A stretch of 37,900 nucleotides of DNA from NCBI GenBank assembly GCA_021199235.1, contig JAJQIL010000091.1, positions 1-37,900 on the forward strand. The letters run 5' to 3'. The translations under genes and the position numbers were made by a program. Shown here piece after piece: positions 23,403 to 32,481 of the stretch. The stretch's first letter is position 1; each line of letters starts with the position of its first letter. The notes beneath the pieces were generated by a model that saw nothing but the letters and a program-made list of their open reading frames with translations, was not told the origin of the DNA and searched no databases. Source of the DNA: Lachnospiraceae bacterium. GTDB taxonomy: Bacteria > Bacillota > Clostridia > Lachnospirales > Lachnospiraceae.

Positions 23403-24263
23403 ATGGAAAAGCTTGCAAATCCACAGAAAACGATTGAGATGATCCAGAAGAATCACTTTAACTTTCAGAAGCGCTACGGCCAGAATTTTCTGATCGACGC
23501 GCATGTGCTGGAGAAGATCATCGCCGCGGCGGGCATTACAAAGGACGATTTTGTGCTGGAGATCGGCCCCGGCATCGGCACGATGACGCAATATCTTGCG
23601 GAGGCGGCCCGGGAGGTGACGGCGGTCGAGATCGACCGGAACCTGATCCCGATCCTTCACGAGACCCTGGCGGACTATGAAAATGTGACGGTCATCAATG
23701 AGGATATTTTAAAGGTTGATATCGCCGCGCTGGTAAAAGAAAAAAACGGCGGACGGCCGATCAAGGTGGTCGGCAACCTGCCGTATTACATCACGACGCC
23801 GATCGTTATGGGACTTTTAGAAAGCGCGGTGCCGCTGGAGAGCATCACGGTCATGGTGCAGAAAGAAGTAGCGCTGCGGATGCAGGCGGGACCCGGAACG
23901 AAGGACTACGGAGCGCTCTCGCTTTCCGTCCAGTATTATGCGGAACCGTATCTGGCGGCAAACGTGCCGCCGAACTGCTTTATCCCCCGGCCGGGCGTGG
24001 GAAGCGCCGTGATCCGGCTGACCAGACGTGAAGCCCCTGCGGTCACGGTGCGGGATGAAAAACTGATGTTTTCCCTGATCCGCGCTTCATTTGGCCAGCG
24101 CAGGAAAACGCTTGCCAACGGCCTGAAAAATTCCCCGGAGTTTCAGTTTACCAAAGGGCAGATCGCGGAGGCATTTGCCGCGGTCGGTTTTGACGGAAAT
24201 GTGCGGGGTGAGACCCTGACACTTTCGCAGTTTGCGGCGCTCTCAGACGCGCTGAGTTTCTGA
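23403..24263 (+). CDS. rsmA: 16S rRNA dimethyladenosine transferase
   Basis: The 286-residue protein (KsgA/RsmA) dimethylates two adjacent adenines near the 3' end of 16S rRNA. The family pattern is clear: FQKRYGQNFLID near 20-31, the SAM site VLEIGPGIGTMT near 52-63, a VEIDRNLIP acidic loop, and the catalytic NLPYYITTPI near 124-133. FIPRPGVGSAVIRL marks the C-terminal part. An open frame extends upstream, but the conserved protein begins MEKLANPQKT, so I take the ATG at 23403; its ribosome site (AGGAAAGAG) is moderate. Confidence 0.95.
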   Translation: MEKLANPQKTIEMIQKNHFNFQKRYGQNFLIDAHVLEKIIAAAGITKDDFVLEIGPGIGTMTQYLAEAAREVTAVEIDRNLIPILHETLADYENVTVINEDILKVDIAALVKEKNGGRPIKVVGNLPYYITTPIVMGLLESAVPLESITVMVQKEVALRMQAGPGTKDYGALSLSVQYYAEPYLAANVPPNCFIPRPGVGSAVIRLTRREAPAVTVRDEKLMFSLIRASFGQRRKTLANGLKNSPEFQFTKGQIAEAFAAVGFDGNVRGETLTLSQFAALSDALSF

Positions 24264-24272
24264 AAAGCAATC

Positions 24273-24325
24273 GTAACTATTCAGTACCTTCACAGCGAGT
24301 GCGAAGACCTGTCCTGAATAGTTAC
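24273..24325 (+). repeat. 53-bp element with perfect 12-bp inverted ends
   Basis: GTAACTATTCAG (24273-24284) and CTGAATAGTTAC (24314-24325) are perfect inverted repeats around a 29-base loop. The loop holds the reverse complement of CTGTGAAGGTACTG (24282-24295), a core also present at 15215-15228 and 36734-36747. It begins ten bases after the rsmA stop. Confidence 0.8.
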
Positions 24326-24416
24326 CGTGTGTCTTCTGTAGAAGAGTGTAAAAAATATTTCAGAAAAACAAAAGGAAAAGAAACGGAATTTTTGGTGAAT
24401 CTTTTCTTATCATACG

Positions 24417-24425
24417 TGTTATAAT
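24417..24425 (+). promoter_or_regulatory. Extended -10 promoter of the bL25/Ctc gene
   Basis: TGTTATAAT is a perfect extended -10 box. The region 17-18 bases upstream has no good -35. The leader to the start codon at 24544 would be about 110 bases. Confidence 0.6.
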
Positions 24426-24543
24426 ACAACTGCAACAAAAAACGTCAACAGTCCGCTGCACGGCATATCTGTTGCCTGTAAGAGCAGCAAGAAACCGCAC
24501 GGCAGTTCTGCGAACAGTCAGCTGAAAGAAAGGAAGAGATAAA

Positions 24544-25128
24544 ATGGATACTTTAAAAGCTGAGAAAAGAGACTTGACGGTAAAGGCAAAAAAGCTGAGA
24601 CGGGAGGGTTACGTGACCGGCAATGTGGTTGGCCGCGAGATTGAGGGCTCCATCCCGATTATGATCAACAAACGTGATGCGGAGCGCGTTTTCCGCACAA
24701 AGAAAAAAGGCAGCCAGCTGTATCTGGATGTCGAAGGACAGAAGCTGGACGTTCTGATTAAGGAAATGAATTACAATTCCATGAAAAACGAGTTTGAGGA
24801 AGTGGACTTTCAGGCGCTTGTCAGCACCGAGAAGGTACATTCCGTTGCTGAGGTTGTCCTTGTGAACCATGATAAGATTCAGGAAGGAATCCTGCAGGTC
24901 GTTCTGGAGGAGATCGCCTACAAAGCACTGCCGTCGGCTCTGGTAGAGAAAGTAGAGATCGACGTCGGAGAAATGAAGCCGGGCGATTCTATAAAGGTTG
25001 AAGATCTGTCGATCGCCTCCGATCCGGACGTAGAGCTGACGACGAGCCGCGACGCGGTCGTAGTGCTTGTCTCCGAGCTACACGCATCCGCTGTGAAGGA
25101 GGATGAAGAGGAAGCGGCGGAGGAATAA
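24544..25128 (+). CDS. ctc: Ribosomal protein bL25 / general stress protein Ctc
   Basis: The 194-residue protein is the long CTC form of bL25: an N-terminal L25 domain (LKAEKRDLTVKAKKLRREGYV, IPIMINKRDAERVF) that binds 5S rRNA, followed by a TL5-like beta domain (VVLEEIAYKALPSALVEKVEID, GDSIKVEDL) and an acidic end. In Bacillus the gene is stress-induced. GAAAGGAAGAG precedes the ATG. The gene has its own promoter and is followed by a terminator. The N-terminal motif usually has a chain such as KxxLRxxGxVPGVLYG; here it reads RREGYVTGNVVG, an ordinary variant. Confidence 0.9.
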   Translation: MDTLKAEKRDLTVKAKKLRREGYVTGNVVGREIEGSIPIMINKRDAERVFRTKKKGSQLYLDVEGQKLDVLIKEMNYNSMKNEFEEVDFQALVSTEKVHSVAEVVLVNHDKIQEGILQVVLEEIAYKALPSALVEKVEIDVGEMKPGDSIKVEDLSIASDPDVELTTSRDAVVVLVSELHASAVKEDEEEAAEE

Positions 25129-25219
25129 GTAAAACCGCCCGCTGCTTCGGCCTGAATTTTACAGCACGGCCATGCGGTATGTAAAAACAGAATGGCGCGC
25201 AGGCGCTGTAGAAGAGGTT

Positions 25220-25261
25220 AACCCCATCTGACAGAAACAGGATCTGCAGATGGGGTTTTTC
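25220..25261 (+). terminator. Intrinsic terminator of ctc
   Basis: AACCCCATCTG (25220-25230) pairs with CAGATGGGGTT (25247-25257), an 11-bp perfect stem with a T-run behind it. Confidence 0.9.
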
Positions 25262-25303
25262 AATATTTACAAAACATTTAAGAAACCCGCGCGCGGTTTG
25301 CCC

Positions 25304-25332
25304 TTGCAGACCTTGGAAAATATGGGTATAAT
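25304..25332 (+). promoter_or_regulatory. Sigma-A promoter of asnS
   Basis: TTGCAG (25304-25309) and TATAAT (25327-25332) are separated by 17 bases. The leader is only about 35 bases, so no T-box riboswitch fits in front of this tRNA synthetase gene. Confidence 0.75.
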
Positions 25333-25374
25333 CAAACTCAAATAAAAGATATGAAGAACAGGAGAACCACAGAT

Positions 25375-26769
25375 ATGGATTTGCAGTTTACCACCGTAAA
25401 AGAGCTGTATCGCGACCGGGACAGCTATATAGACCGAGAGATTACCGTCGGAGGCTGGGTGCGCAGCATCCGCGATTCGAAGACCTTTGGATTTATCGTT
25501 TTGCACGACGGTACGTTTTTTGAGACCCTTCAGATCGTATATTCGGATCAGCTGCCGAATTTTGCCGAGATTTCGAAGCTGAATGTCGGCGCGGCTGTGA
25601 TCGTAAAGGGTACGCTTGTGGCGACGCCGAACGCGAAGCAGCCGTTCGAGATTCAGGCGGCCTCTGTGGAGGTGGAAGGAGCATCGACGCCGGATTACCC
25701 GATGCAGAAGAAACGCCATTCGATGGAGTATCTGCGTACGGTTCCGCATCTCCGTCCGCGCACAAACACCTTTCAGGCGGTATTCCGCGTGCGTTCACTG
25801 ATCGCCTACGCGATCCATACCTTTTTCCAGGAGAGAGGCTTTGTCTATGTGCACACGCCTCTGATCACCGCGAGCGACTGTGAGGGAGCCGGTGAGATGT
25901 TCCAGGTGACGACGATGGATATGAACAATCCGCCGCGCAACGACAAGGGCGAGATTGATTACACGCAGGACTTTTTCGGGAAAATGACGAATCTGACCGT
26001 GAGCGGACAGCTCGATGTGGAGGCGTTTGCTCAGGCGTTCCGGAACGTTTATACCTTCGGTCCGACGTTCCGCGCGGAGAATTCCAACACCGCGCGCCAC
26101 GCGGCGGAGTTCTGGATGATCGAGCCGGAGATCGCGTTTGCCGATCTGGACGACAATATGGCTCTGGCAGAGGACATGCTCAAGTTTGTCATCCGCTACG
26201 TGCTGGAGAACGCGCCGGAGGAGATGAATTTCTTCAACTCCTTTGTGGATAAGGGACTGCTTGACCGCCTGAACCATGTGCTGAACTCGGAGTTCGGCCA
26301 TGTCACCTACACGGAAGCGGTGGAGATTCTGAAAAAGCACAACGACAAATTTGAATACAAGGTTTCCTGGGGCTGCGATCTGCAGACCGAGCACGAGCGC
26401 TATCTGACCGAGCAGGTCTACAAGCGACCGCTGTTCGTCACGGATTATCCGAAGGAGATCAAGGCATTTTATATGAAGCTGAATGAGGACGGGAAGACGG
26501 TGCGCGCGATGGACTGCCTCGTACCGGGCATCGGCGAGATCATTGGCGGCAGCCAGAGAGAGGATGATCTGGACATCCTTACTTCGAGGATCGCTGAGCT
26601 CGGCATGAAGCCGGAGGACTATACGTATTATGTGGATCTGCGTAAATACGGCTCCACACGTCACTCCGGATTCGGACTCGGATTTGAGCGTTGCGTGATG
26701 TACCTGACCGGTATGTCCAACATCCGCGACGTGCTGCCGTATCCGCGGACGGTGGGAAGCCTGGCGTGA
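25375..26769 (+). CDS. asnS: Asparaginyl-tRNA synthetase
   Basis: AsnRS charges tRNA-Asn with asparagine. The 464-residue protein has an N-terminal OB-fold anticodon-binding domain ([21 protein letters not shown]) and a class II core: motif 2 around [22 protein letters not shown], and motif 3 [16 protein letters not shown] with DVLPYPRT at the end. These distinguish it from AspRS. The ATG at 25375 has AGGAG ten bases upstream; an in-frame ATG at 25351 has no ribosome site and lies close to the predicted transcript start. Confidence 0.95.
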   Translation: MDLQFTTVKELYRDRDSYIDREITVGGWVRSIRDSKTFGFIVLHDGTFFETLQIVYSDQLPNFAEISKLNVGAAVIVKGTLVATPNAKQPFEIQAASVEVEGASTPDYPMQKKRHSMEYLRTVPHLRPRTNTFQAVFRVRSLIAYAIHTFFQERGFVYVHTPLITASDCEGAGEMFQVTTMDMNNPPRNDKGEIDYTQDFFGKMTNLTVSGQLDVEAFAQAFRNVYTFGPTFRAENSNTARHAAEFWMIEPEIAFADLDDNMALAEDMLKFVIRYVLENAPEEMNFFNSFVDKGLLDRLNHVLNSEFGHVTYTEAVEILKKHNDKFEYKVSWGCDLQTEHERYLTEQVYKRPLFVTDYPKEIKAFYMKLNEDGKTVRAMDCLVPGIGEIIGGSQREDDLDILTSRIAELGMKPEDYTYYVDLRKYGSTRHSGFGLGFERCVMYLTGMSNIRDVLPYPRTVGSLA

Positions 26770-26884
26770 TGGTATAAAGTTTCAGAGGCAACAGTAAGGG
26801 CATAAGAATATTCGTTTGACTGGCGGATAAAATCCCGGTGACAGCGTACGGGCATACGGACAAGATGAAATTTTGAGGAAACAA

Positions 26885-27580
26885 ATGAGTAAGATACTGG
26901 TTTTAGACAACGAAAGAGAAATCGCCGATGTGATCGGTCTCTACCTTCGCAACGACGGTTATGAAGTCGAGTTGGCTTATTCCGGCCGGGAGGCGCTGAA
27001 AAAGGTGGAGGAGGCTCCGCCGGATCTGGCGCTGCTGGATGTGATGCTTCCGGATATTGACGGCTTCCGGGTACTGCAGAAGATCCGTGAAAAATACAAA
27101 TTTCCGGTGATCATGCTGACCGCAAAGACGGAGTACACCGACAAGATCAACGGTCTGACGCTGGGGGCGGACGACTACATTCCAAAGCCGTTCAACCCGC
27201 TTGAGATGGTGGCGCGGGTCAAGGCACAGCTTCGCCGTTATCAGAAGTACAATGGCACGGCTGCGGAGCCGCCGGAGAACATCATCGATTTCGCGGGGCT
27301 TCTGATGAACCGCGACACGCACGAGTGCAGCTACAATGAACGGGATCTGAATCTGACGCCGACGGAGTTTGACATCCTGTGGCTGTTGTGTGAGAACCGC
27401 GGGAAGGTGATAAGCTCCGAGCAGCTTTTTGAGCAGATCTGGAAAGAAAAATATTTTAAGAACAGCAACAACACGGTCATGGTCCATATCCGCCATCTGC
27501 GGGAGAAGATGGGCGACGGCCACAGAAAAAGCGATTTTATCAAAACCGTTTGGGGAGTAGGGTACAAAATTGAAAAATAG
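26885..27580 (+). CDS. OmpR/VanR-like response regulator
   Basis: The 231-residue protein has a receiver domain with the phosphorylation site Asp52 (ALLDVMLPDIDG) and Lys101 (IPKPFNPLEM), then an OmpR-type winged helix with LTPTEFDILWLLCENRGKV and NTVMVHIRHLREKMG and GVGYKIEK at the end. It resembles VanR-like regulators in sequence style. GAGGAAA supports the start at 26885. It overlaps the sensor kinase gene by 11 bases. No vancomycin resistance genes are nearby, so the partner stimulus is unknown. Confidence 0.92.
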   Translation: MSKILVLDNEREIADVIGLYLRNDGYEVELAYSGREALKKVEEAPPDLALLDVMLPDIDGFRVLQKIREKYKFPVIMLTAKTEYTDKINGLTLGADDYIPKPFNPLEMVARVKAQLRRYQKYNGTAAEPPENIIDFAGLLMNRDTHECSYNERDLNLTPTEFDILWLLCENRGKVISSEQLFEQIWKEKYFKNSNNTVMVHIRHLREKMGDGHRKSDFIKTVWGVGYKIEK

Positions 27581-28751
27581 GTATGGCAGATTAAAAAGAA
27601 ATACGATTTTGCGGGCGCTGCTGATCAGCATTTTAGTGGTGGCGGCCGGATACGGGGCTCTGACCTTCCTCACGCAGGGGATCGGGCAGGAGACCTTTCA
27701 GAGCCTTGTGATTCAGATCCTGGAAAGGGTGGGTGTATCTTCTGACCGGGCGGCGTCTCTGTACACCCGTCTGGCGCTGGACGGGAAATGGCTGTTTGCT
27801 TTCGGTATGCTGGCTTTTCTGCTTCTGATCTTTTTTCTTCTGGCGGTGGGGAAGATGACGAAAAGCCTGAACCGCATCAGCAATGCACTGGATAAGATCC
27901 TTGCCGAATCGGGGGAGCCGATCGTGCTGGGAGAAGATCTGGAGCCGATGGCGGAGCAGATGAATCTTCTGCAGCGCAAGCTCTCCTGGAGAGCACAGCA
28001 GGCCGTGGTCAGCGAGCAGCGCAAGAATGAGATGGTGGCCTGTCTGGCGCATGACCTTAAGACACCGCTGACATCGGTGACCGCCTACCTGACCATGCTC
28101 GACGAGCATCCGGAAATGTCTGCGGAGGAGCGTGCGAAATATACCCATGTTACGCTGGAAAAAGCGATCCGTCTGGAAGAGCTGCTGAATGAATTCTTTG
28201 AGATCACGCGCTATAATGTGCAGGATATGGTCCTTGAAAAGCGGGAGATCAACCTTTCCATCATGCTGGAGCAGCTTGAGGATGAGAATCTTGGCCTCTT
28301 AAACCGCAAGAACATGACCTGTGTGGTGGATGTACAGGAAGATCTGATCATGCAGGGCGACCCGGACAAGCTGGCTCGTGTCTTTGACAACCTGCTGAAA
28401 AACGCGGCCGCTTACGGATATGAGAATTCCCAGATCCTGATCCAGGCCCGCGGAGGCAATGGGGGCATCTCGATCGTCTTTACCAACGAGGGACCGCAGA
28501 TTCCTCAGAAGAAGCTGGAGATGATCTTTGAAAAATTCTACCGTATTGACGACGGAAGATCGAGCAGGACCGGCGGCGCCGGGCTTGGCCTTGCGATCGC
28601 CAAACGGATCGTGGAGCTGCATGGCGGCGTGATCTCGGCTGTCAGCGATAGCAAGAACACCCGGTTTATCGTAAACATACCGGTATCCACACCGGGCGCA
28701 GAGGGGGATGCGTATGAGAGAAAATCGAAGAGGAGAAGAAAACAGAAATAA
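27570..28751 (+). CDS. VanS-like sensor histidine kinase
   Basis: The 393-residue protein has two membrane helices (ALLISILVVAAGYGALTFL near 16-34, WLFAFGMLAFLLLIFFLLAV near 75-94) around a short outer loop, then a DHp helix with the phospho-acceptor His near 160 (VACLAHDLKTPLTS) and a HATPase_c domain: DNLLKNAAAYG (N box), FTNEGPQIP (G1-like, with Asn where Asp is more common) and RTGGAGLGLAIAKRIVELHGG (G2). The start is a TTG that overlaps the regulator gene. The gene overlaps srtB by 38 bases, so all three are one transcription unit. Confidence 0.9.
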   Translation: MKNRYGRLKRNTILRALLISILVVAAGYGALTFLTQGIGQETFQSLVIQILERVGVSSDRAASLYTRLALDGKWLFAFGMLAFLLLIFFLLAVGKMTKSLNRISNALDKILAESGEPIVLGEDLEPMAEQMNLLQRKLSWRAQQAVVSEQRKNEMVACLAHDLKTPLTSVTAYLTMLDEHPEMSAEERAKYTHVTLEKAIRLEELLNEFFEITRYNVQDMVLEKREINLSIMLEQLEDENLGLLNRKNMTCVVDVQEDLIMQGDPDKLARVFDNLLKNAAAYGYENSQILIQARGGNGGISIVFTNEGPQIPQKKLEMIFEKFYRIDDGRSSRTGGAGLGLAIAKRIVELHGGVISAVSDSKNTRFIVNIPVSTPGAEGDAYERKSKRRRKQK

Positions 28752-29829
28752 CGCCGGATACGGAAGCAATGCCGGAAATGGCAGTCAGGCCGGTTATAAC
28801 GCAGAACAGGTGAGCTATTACAGCAGCAATGGTTCCTATAACGGTCCTTATGGTGCTCCGGGCGGGGGTGCTTCGAACGGGAGCGCTTCAGGCAGCACGG
28901 GGCAGGGCTCCGGCAAGAAGCCGAAAAAGAAGAAAAAGAGAAGCCGTATCGGCGACGCGATCAGCATGATCGTGATGGCGGCTGCTTTCTGTGTGTTTGT
29001 CTACGCGGGCTACATGCTTTACGGATATTATAAGGAATACAAAAAAGCGGACGACGCATACGCGAGCCTGGAGAACTACGCGAACGTGACTGCGGCGGAT
29101 GAGGAAGAGACAGAGACCGAGGATCTGGAAGCGCTGGAGGAAGCGTTTGAGGAAGCGGAAGATACAGGGGATGAGGATGCCATTGCGCAGGTGCTCAGCG
29201 GACGCGAAGTGAGGACGGTCGTCGTGGCCGGAGAAGAAGTGACGCTGCCTGTCATGGAAAGTCCGGTTGACTTCGAGTCCCTGCAGGAGATCAATTCCGA
29301 CATCGTCGGCTGGATCAAGATCCGTGCGCTGGACTTAAGCTATCCGGTCGTGCAGGGCGAGGACAACGATTATTATCTGCATCGTTCCTTCGAACAGGAG
29401 GATCTGTTTGCCGGCTGCCTTTTCATGCACTATGAGAATGAAAGTGATTTCAGCGACCAGAACACCATCATCTACGGCCACAACATGAAGAACGGCTCCA
29501 TGTTCGGTTCTCTGAAAAAGTTCCGCGATGAGGAAGTCTACAAGACGAGCAAGTATTTCTGGATCTACACAGAAGACGTCATTTATATGTATCGCATTTT
29601 CTCGGCGAGAGTCGTAAATAAGGTGGGGCAGCCCTACCAGATCGTATTCACAGACGAGGAATTCGAGGAATTCCTGACCACCGCGATGGAAGAGTCCGAG
29701 GTGGACAATACGAACGTCACCGTGTCGACAGACGACAAGGTAGTGACGCTCTCCACCTGTACCGGAGACTCGTCGACCCGCTTCGTCGTCCAGGGCAAAC
29801 TGACGCAGATGTACGCGGTGAAGAAGTAG
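28714..29829 (+). CDS. srtB: Class B sortase with long low-complexity N-terminus
   Basis: The 371-residue protein has a cytosolic N-terminus of about 67 residues rich in Gly, Asn, Ser and Tyr, a run of lysines (PKKKKKRSR), one membrane helix near 82-106, an acidic stretch (DEEETETEDLEALEEAFEEA) and a sortase domain. Catalytic residues are His256 (YGHNMKNGSMF), Cys349 (LSTCTG) and Arg356 (TRFVVQG), the class B pattern. It cleaves a sorting signal such as NPxT-type and attaches surface proteins to peptidoglycan; no substrate gene is in view. GAGGGGG supports the ATG at 28714 over 28708. Confidence 0.93.
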   Translation: MRENRRGEENRNNAGYGSNAGNGSQAGYNAEQVSYYSSNGSYNGPYGAPGGGASNGSASGSTGQGSGKKPKKKKKRSRIGDAISMIVMAAAFCVFVYAGYMLYGYYKEYKKADDAYASLENYANVTAADEEETETEDLEALEEAFEEAEDTGDEDAIAQVLSGREVRTVVVAGEEVTLPVMESPVDFESLQEINSDIVGWIKIRALDLSYPVVQGEDNDYYLHRSFEQEDLFAGCLFMHYENESDFSDQNTIIYGHNMKNGSMFGSLKKFRDEEVYKTSKYFWIYTEDVIYMYRIFSARVVNKVGQPYQIVFTDEEFEEFLTTAMEESEVDNTNVTVSTDDKVVTLSTCTGDSSTRFVVQGKLTQMYAVKK

Positions 29830-29843
29830 TAAATTGTATATTA

Positions 29844-29893
29844 GAACCGACCGGCTTTCTCCGTAAGCAGACGGTCGGTTCGTGAGATTTTTT
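29844..29893 (+). terminator. Hairpin behind srtB
   Basis: GAACCGACCG (29844-29853) pairs perfectly with CGGTCGGTTC (29872-29881), with an inner GCTT/AAGC stem. The T-run (29888-29893) lies six bases further on, so termination may be incomplete. Confidence 0.55.
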
Positions 29894-29909
29894 AGGGGAG
29901 GATGCAGCC

Positions 29910-30641
29910 ATGAGCGCAATCGAACAGCTTCAGCAGATTATAGACAACACGGAAAATATCGTGTTTTTCGGGGGCGCCGGTGTCTCGACCGAGAGCGGCA
30001 TCCCGGATTTTCGAAGTGTGGACGGACTCTATCATCAGAAGTATGATTACCCGCCGGAGACCATTTTAAGTCATACATTTTTCATGCGCCAGACGAAAGA
30101 ATTCTACCGCTTTTACCGGGATAAAATGCTGGTGCTGGATGCCGAGCCGAATGCCGCGCACAATAAGCTTGCCGAGATGGAGGCATGCGGGAAGCTGAAG
30201 GCTGTGGTGACGCAGAACATCGACGGCCTGCATCAGAAGGCGGGCAGCAAAAAGGTACTGGAGCTGCACGGCAGCATTCACCGCAATTACTGTCAGAAAT
30301 GCCGCAGGTTTTACAGTGCGCAGGAGCTTCTGGATCAGTTCGCGGACGGGGCGGATGTACCGCGCTGCGGCTGCGGCGGTGTGATCAAGCCGGACGTCGT
30401 GCTGTATGAGGAAGGACTGGACAGCCAGACCATGCAGGAGTCCGTGCGCTGCATCTCGAGGGCGGATGTGCTGATCATCGGAGGGACATCTCTGGCAGTG
30501 TACCCGGCGGCGGGACTCATTGATTATTTTCAGGGACGCCATCTGGTCGTGATCAACATGGCGCCGACCCCGCGTGACCGGCAGGCCGATCTGCTCATAC
30601 AGGAGAAGATCGGGACTGTGCTCGGGGCACTGCAGGTATAA
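29910..30641 (+). CDS. cobB: NAD-dependent protein deacylase (Sir2 family)
   Basis: The 243-residue sirtuin removes acyl groups from lysines using NAD. Motifs are complete: FGGAGVSTESGIPDFRS near 20-35 for NAD binding, TQNIDGLHQKAG near 101-112, the catalytic His120 in ELHGSIH, and zinc ligands Cys128, Cys131, Cys153 and Cys155. GGTSLAVYPAAGLI and VINMAPTP complete the fold. TTAGGGGAGG precedes the ATG. The next gene, DUF951, follows within 60 bases and probably shares the transcript. Confidence 0.94.
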   Translation: MSAIEQLQQIIDNTENIVFFGGAGVSTESGIPDFRSVDGLYHQKYDYPPETILSHTFFMRQTKEFYRFYRDKMLVLDAEPNAAHNKLAEMEACGKLKAVVTQNIDGLHQKAGSKKVLELHGSIHRNYCQKCRRFYSAQELLDQFADGADVPRCGCGGVIKPDVVLYEEGLDSQTMQESVRCISRADVLIIGGTSLAVYPAAGLIDYFQGRHLVVINMAPTPRDRQADLLIQEKIGTVLGALQV

Positions 30642-30699
30642 TGTTATACGGGATGGAACCGGTGCGGGACTCGGGAAGATCAGGACAGGAGGGATGCGC

Positions 30700-30897
30700 A
30701 TGGATACGGGAAATGTGGTATTCGAAGTGGGCGATATCGTAAAACTGAAAAAGAAGCATCCCTGCGGCAGTCAGGAATGGGAAATTCTGCGCGTAGGCGC
30801 GGACTTTCGTCTGAAATGTACCGGCTGTGCGCGCCAGATCATGGTGCCGCGGAAGCTTGTAGAAAAAAACGTGAGAGCACTGCGAAAAAAAGCCTGA
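30700..30897 (+). CDS. DUF951 protein
   Basis: The 65-residue protein begins MDTGNVVFEVGDIVKLKKKHPCGS and contains RVGADFRLKCTGCARQIMVPR, the pattern of the small DUF951 family found widely in Firmicutes. The two cysteines of the CTGC motif and the earlier PCG may bind metal. It may bind nucleic acid, but no function is proven. AGGAGG at 30687-30692 supports the ATG at 30700. In many Firmicutes it sits next to rpsF, as here. Confidence 0.85.
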   Translation: MDTGNVVFEVGDIVKLKKKHPCGSQEWEILRVGADFRLKCTGCARQIMVPRKLVEKNVRALRKKA

Positions 30898-30914
30898 TCT
30901 CAGTGAAAAAAAGC

Positions 30915-30943
30915 TTGAACTCACAGGATTCCTGTGTTAGAAT
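30915..30943 (+). promoter_or_regulatory. Promoter of the rpsF-ssb-rpsR operon
   Basis: TTGAAC (30915-30920) and TAGAAT (30938-30943) are 17 bases apart, and TG precedes the -10 box as in extended promoters. The leader contains CCCTG..CAGGG and CCTGT/ACAGG pairs at about 30969-30991 that could form a small ribosomal-protein leader hairpin; I could not match it to a known S6:S18 leader with confidence. Confidence 0.65.
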
Positions 30944-31023
30944 GCCTAATTGTGATATAATTCCTTGCTCCCTGTAAAAGACAGGTCAGGGGGCCATAAG
31001 ACCACAAGGAGGTGCGAAGAAGC

Positions 31024-31311
31024 ATGAACAAGTATGAATTAGCAGTAGTTGTCAACGCAAAACTTGAAGACGAAGACAGAGCCGCTACGATTGAGAAGGT
31101 GAAAGATCTGATCACCCGTTTTGGCGGTACTGTTACCGAAGTAGAGGAGTGGGGTAAGAAAAGGCTCGCTTACGAGATCAGGAAGATGCGTGAAGGATTT
31201 TACTACTTCGTTCGCTTTGAGGCTGATGCAACCTGTCCGGGAGAGGTAGAGAGCCGTATCCGGATCATGGAGAATGTCATCAGATATTTATGCGTTAGAC
31301 AGGATGCGTAA
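31024..31311 (+). CDS. rpsF: 30S ribosomal protein bS6
   Basis: The 95-residue protein has the bS6 pattern: MNKYELAVVVNAKL, GKKRLAYEIRKMREGFYYFVRFEA and IRIMENVIRYLCVR. bS6 binds bS18 and 16S rRNA on the small subunit. The ATG at 31024 lies 11 bases behind AAGGAGG; an in-frame GTG at 31012 overlaps that site and is unlikely. ssb starts 20 bases on, and rpsR follows, the standard order. Confidence 0.96.
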   Translation: MNKYELAVVVNAKLEDEDRAATIEKVKDLITRFGGTVTEVEEWGKKRLAYEIRKMREGFYYFVRFEADATCPGEVESRIRIMENVIRYLCVRQDA

Positions 31312-31331
31312 ATAAAAGAGAGGTAGAGAAT

Positions 31332-31829
31332 ATGAATAAAGTCATCTTAATGGGACGTTTGACAAGAGACCCGGAGGTTCGCTATTCCGCAGGAGACAAT
31401 TCTTCCGCGTACGCGAGGTATACGCTGGCGGTTGACCGCAGGTTCCGCCGCGAGGGAAGCGATCAGCAGACCGCGGATTTTATCAGCTGTGTTGTGTTTG
31501 GACGAGGAGCTGAATTCGCGGAGAAATATCTGCGCCAGGGCACCAAGATCGTGGTGACAGGGCGGATACAGACGGGCAGCTATACGAACCGGGATGGCCA
31601 GAAGGTTTATACGACGGATGTAGTCGTCGACGAGCAGGAGTTTGCTGAAAGCAAGGCTGCGGCGTCAGGCGGACAGGGCGGAGGATATCAGAACAGTGGA
31701 TATCAGAACAGCGGATATCAGAAGCCGGCTGCTGCAGCATCCGGAATTCCGGCTCCGTCAGAAGCATCTGTGGGAGATGGATTCATGAATATTCCGGACG
31801 GGATCGATGAGGAGCTTCCGTTCAACTAA
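31332..31829 (+). CDS. ssb: Single-stranded DNA-binding protein
   Basis: The 165-residue protein has an OB-fold of about 105 residues ([57 protein letters not shown]) and a flexible linker with NSGYQ repeats. The acidic tip is DEELPFN, so the usual final Phe is followed by an extra Asn, which could weaken partner binding slightly. It protects single-stranded DNA during replication and repair. AGAGAGG lies before the ATG. Confidence 0.95.
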   Translation: MNKVILMGRLTRDPEVRYSAGDNSSAYARYTLAVDRRFRREGSDQQTADFISCVVFGRGAEFAEKYLRQGTKIVVTGRIQTGSYTNRDGQKVYTTDVVVDEQEFAESKAAASGGQGGGYQNSGYQNSGYQKPAAAASGIPAPSEASVGDGFMNIPDGIDEELPFN

Positions 31830-31855
31830 TCTGTTATTTTCAGGAGGACAGTGCA

Positions 31856-32119
31856 ATGGCATTCAATAAAGAAAAAGGCGATGCGCCGATGAAGAGACGC
31901 GGCGGCGGTATGCGCAGAAGAAAAAAAGTCTGTGTTTTCTGCGGCAAGGATAATGAGATCGATTACAAGGATGTAAACAAGCTGAAAAGATACGTATCGG
32001 AGAGAGGCAAGATCCTTCCGAGAAGAATTACGGGCAACTGCGCGAAGCATCAGCGCGCTCTGACTGTGGCGATCAAGAGAGCACGCCACGTTGCGCTTAT
32101 GCCGTACGTACAGGACTGA
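31856..32119 (+). CDS. rpsR: 30S ribosomal protein bS18
   Basis: The 87-residue protein contains [31 protein letters not shown] in two parts and [29 protein letters not shown]. The CxxC near 26-29 plus NCAKH near 62-65 gives the zinc-binding (C+) form. AGGAGG precedes the ATG. It ends the operon before a strong terminator. Confidence 0.96.
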   Translation: MAFNKEKGDAPMKRRGGGMRRRKKVCVFCGKDNEIDYKDVNKLKRYVSERGKILPRRITGNCAKHQRALTVAIKRARHVALMPYVQD

Positions 32120-32155
32120 TACAGATCCGGCATAGTTTTGGCAAATGTTTGAGAC

Positions 32156-32190
32156 AGCCTGCATATCAGAGATGGTGTGCAGGCTTTTTT
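32156..32190 (+). terminator. Intrinsic terminator of the rpsF operon
   Basis: AGCCTGCA (32156-32163) pairs with TGCAGGCT (32178-32185), followed by TTTTT. Confidence 0.88.
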
Positions 32191-32481
32191 GCTGTTTTTT
32201 CTGTATCTTGCACACAGTCACGAAAAGAATCTCTATGACCGCGTCGATGAGTTTTTGTACTTCCCCTTATGAGAACTTTGTGGTAAACTGTGGTATCATA
32301 GTAAACGATGAGAGCCGTTTCTTATACAACAGACCGAATGGCAAAAGCTTTCCGATGCCGCATGACTGCAGGGATATCCAATCAGTGCGGATCCTGACGG
32401 GGACAGGGCATCGAAGAAGCATCGCAGTGTTTTCCTTCAGGAGATTGCTTCACAATATGCGGCGTGTGAGGAGGGACAGAT
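32191..32481. other. Spacer before gdpP with a possible promoter
   Basis: No gene is supported here, although a frame stays open for about 100 codons; its residue mix is not protein-like. TGGTATCAT at 32291-32299 is an extended -10 candidate for the gdpP operon without a clear -35. A 23-base motif at 32298-32320 (starting ATAGTAAACGA, ending AGCCGTTT) recurs with three changes at 36666-36688. Confidence 0.4.

Noticed and set aside
25333-25374. T-box riboswitch before asnS
   Set aside because: The promoter lies only about 40 bases before the start codon, leaving no room for a T-box.
25795-26664. Minus-strand frame of 289 codons opposite asnS
   Set aside because: Complement of a conserved tRNA synthetase core; no start signals.
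26770-26884. Promoter for the VanR-like gene
   Set aside because: TTGACT occurs at 26816 but no -10 box lies at the right distance; the gene may be read from asnS.
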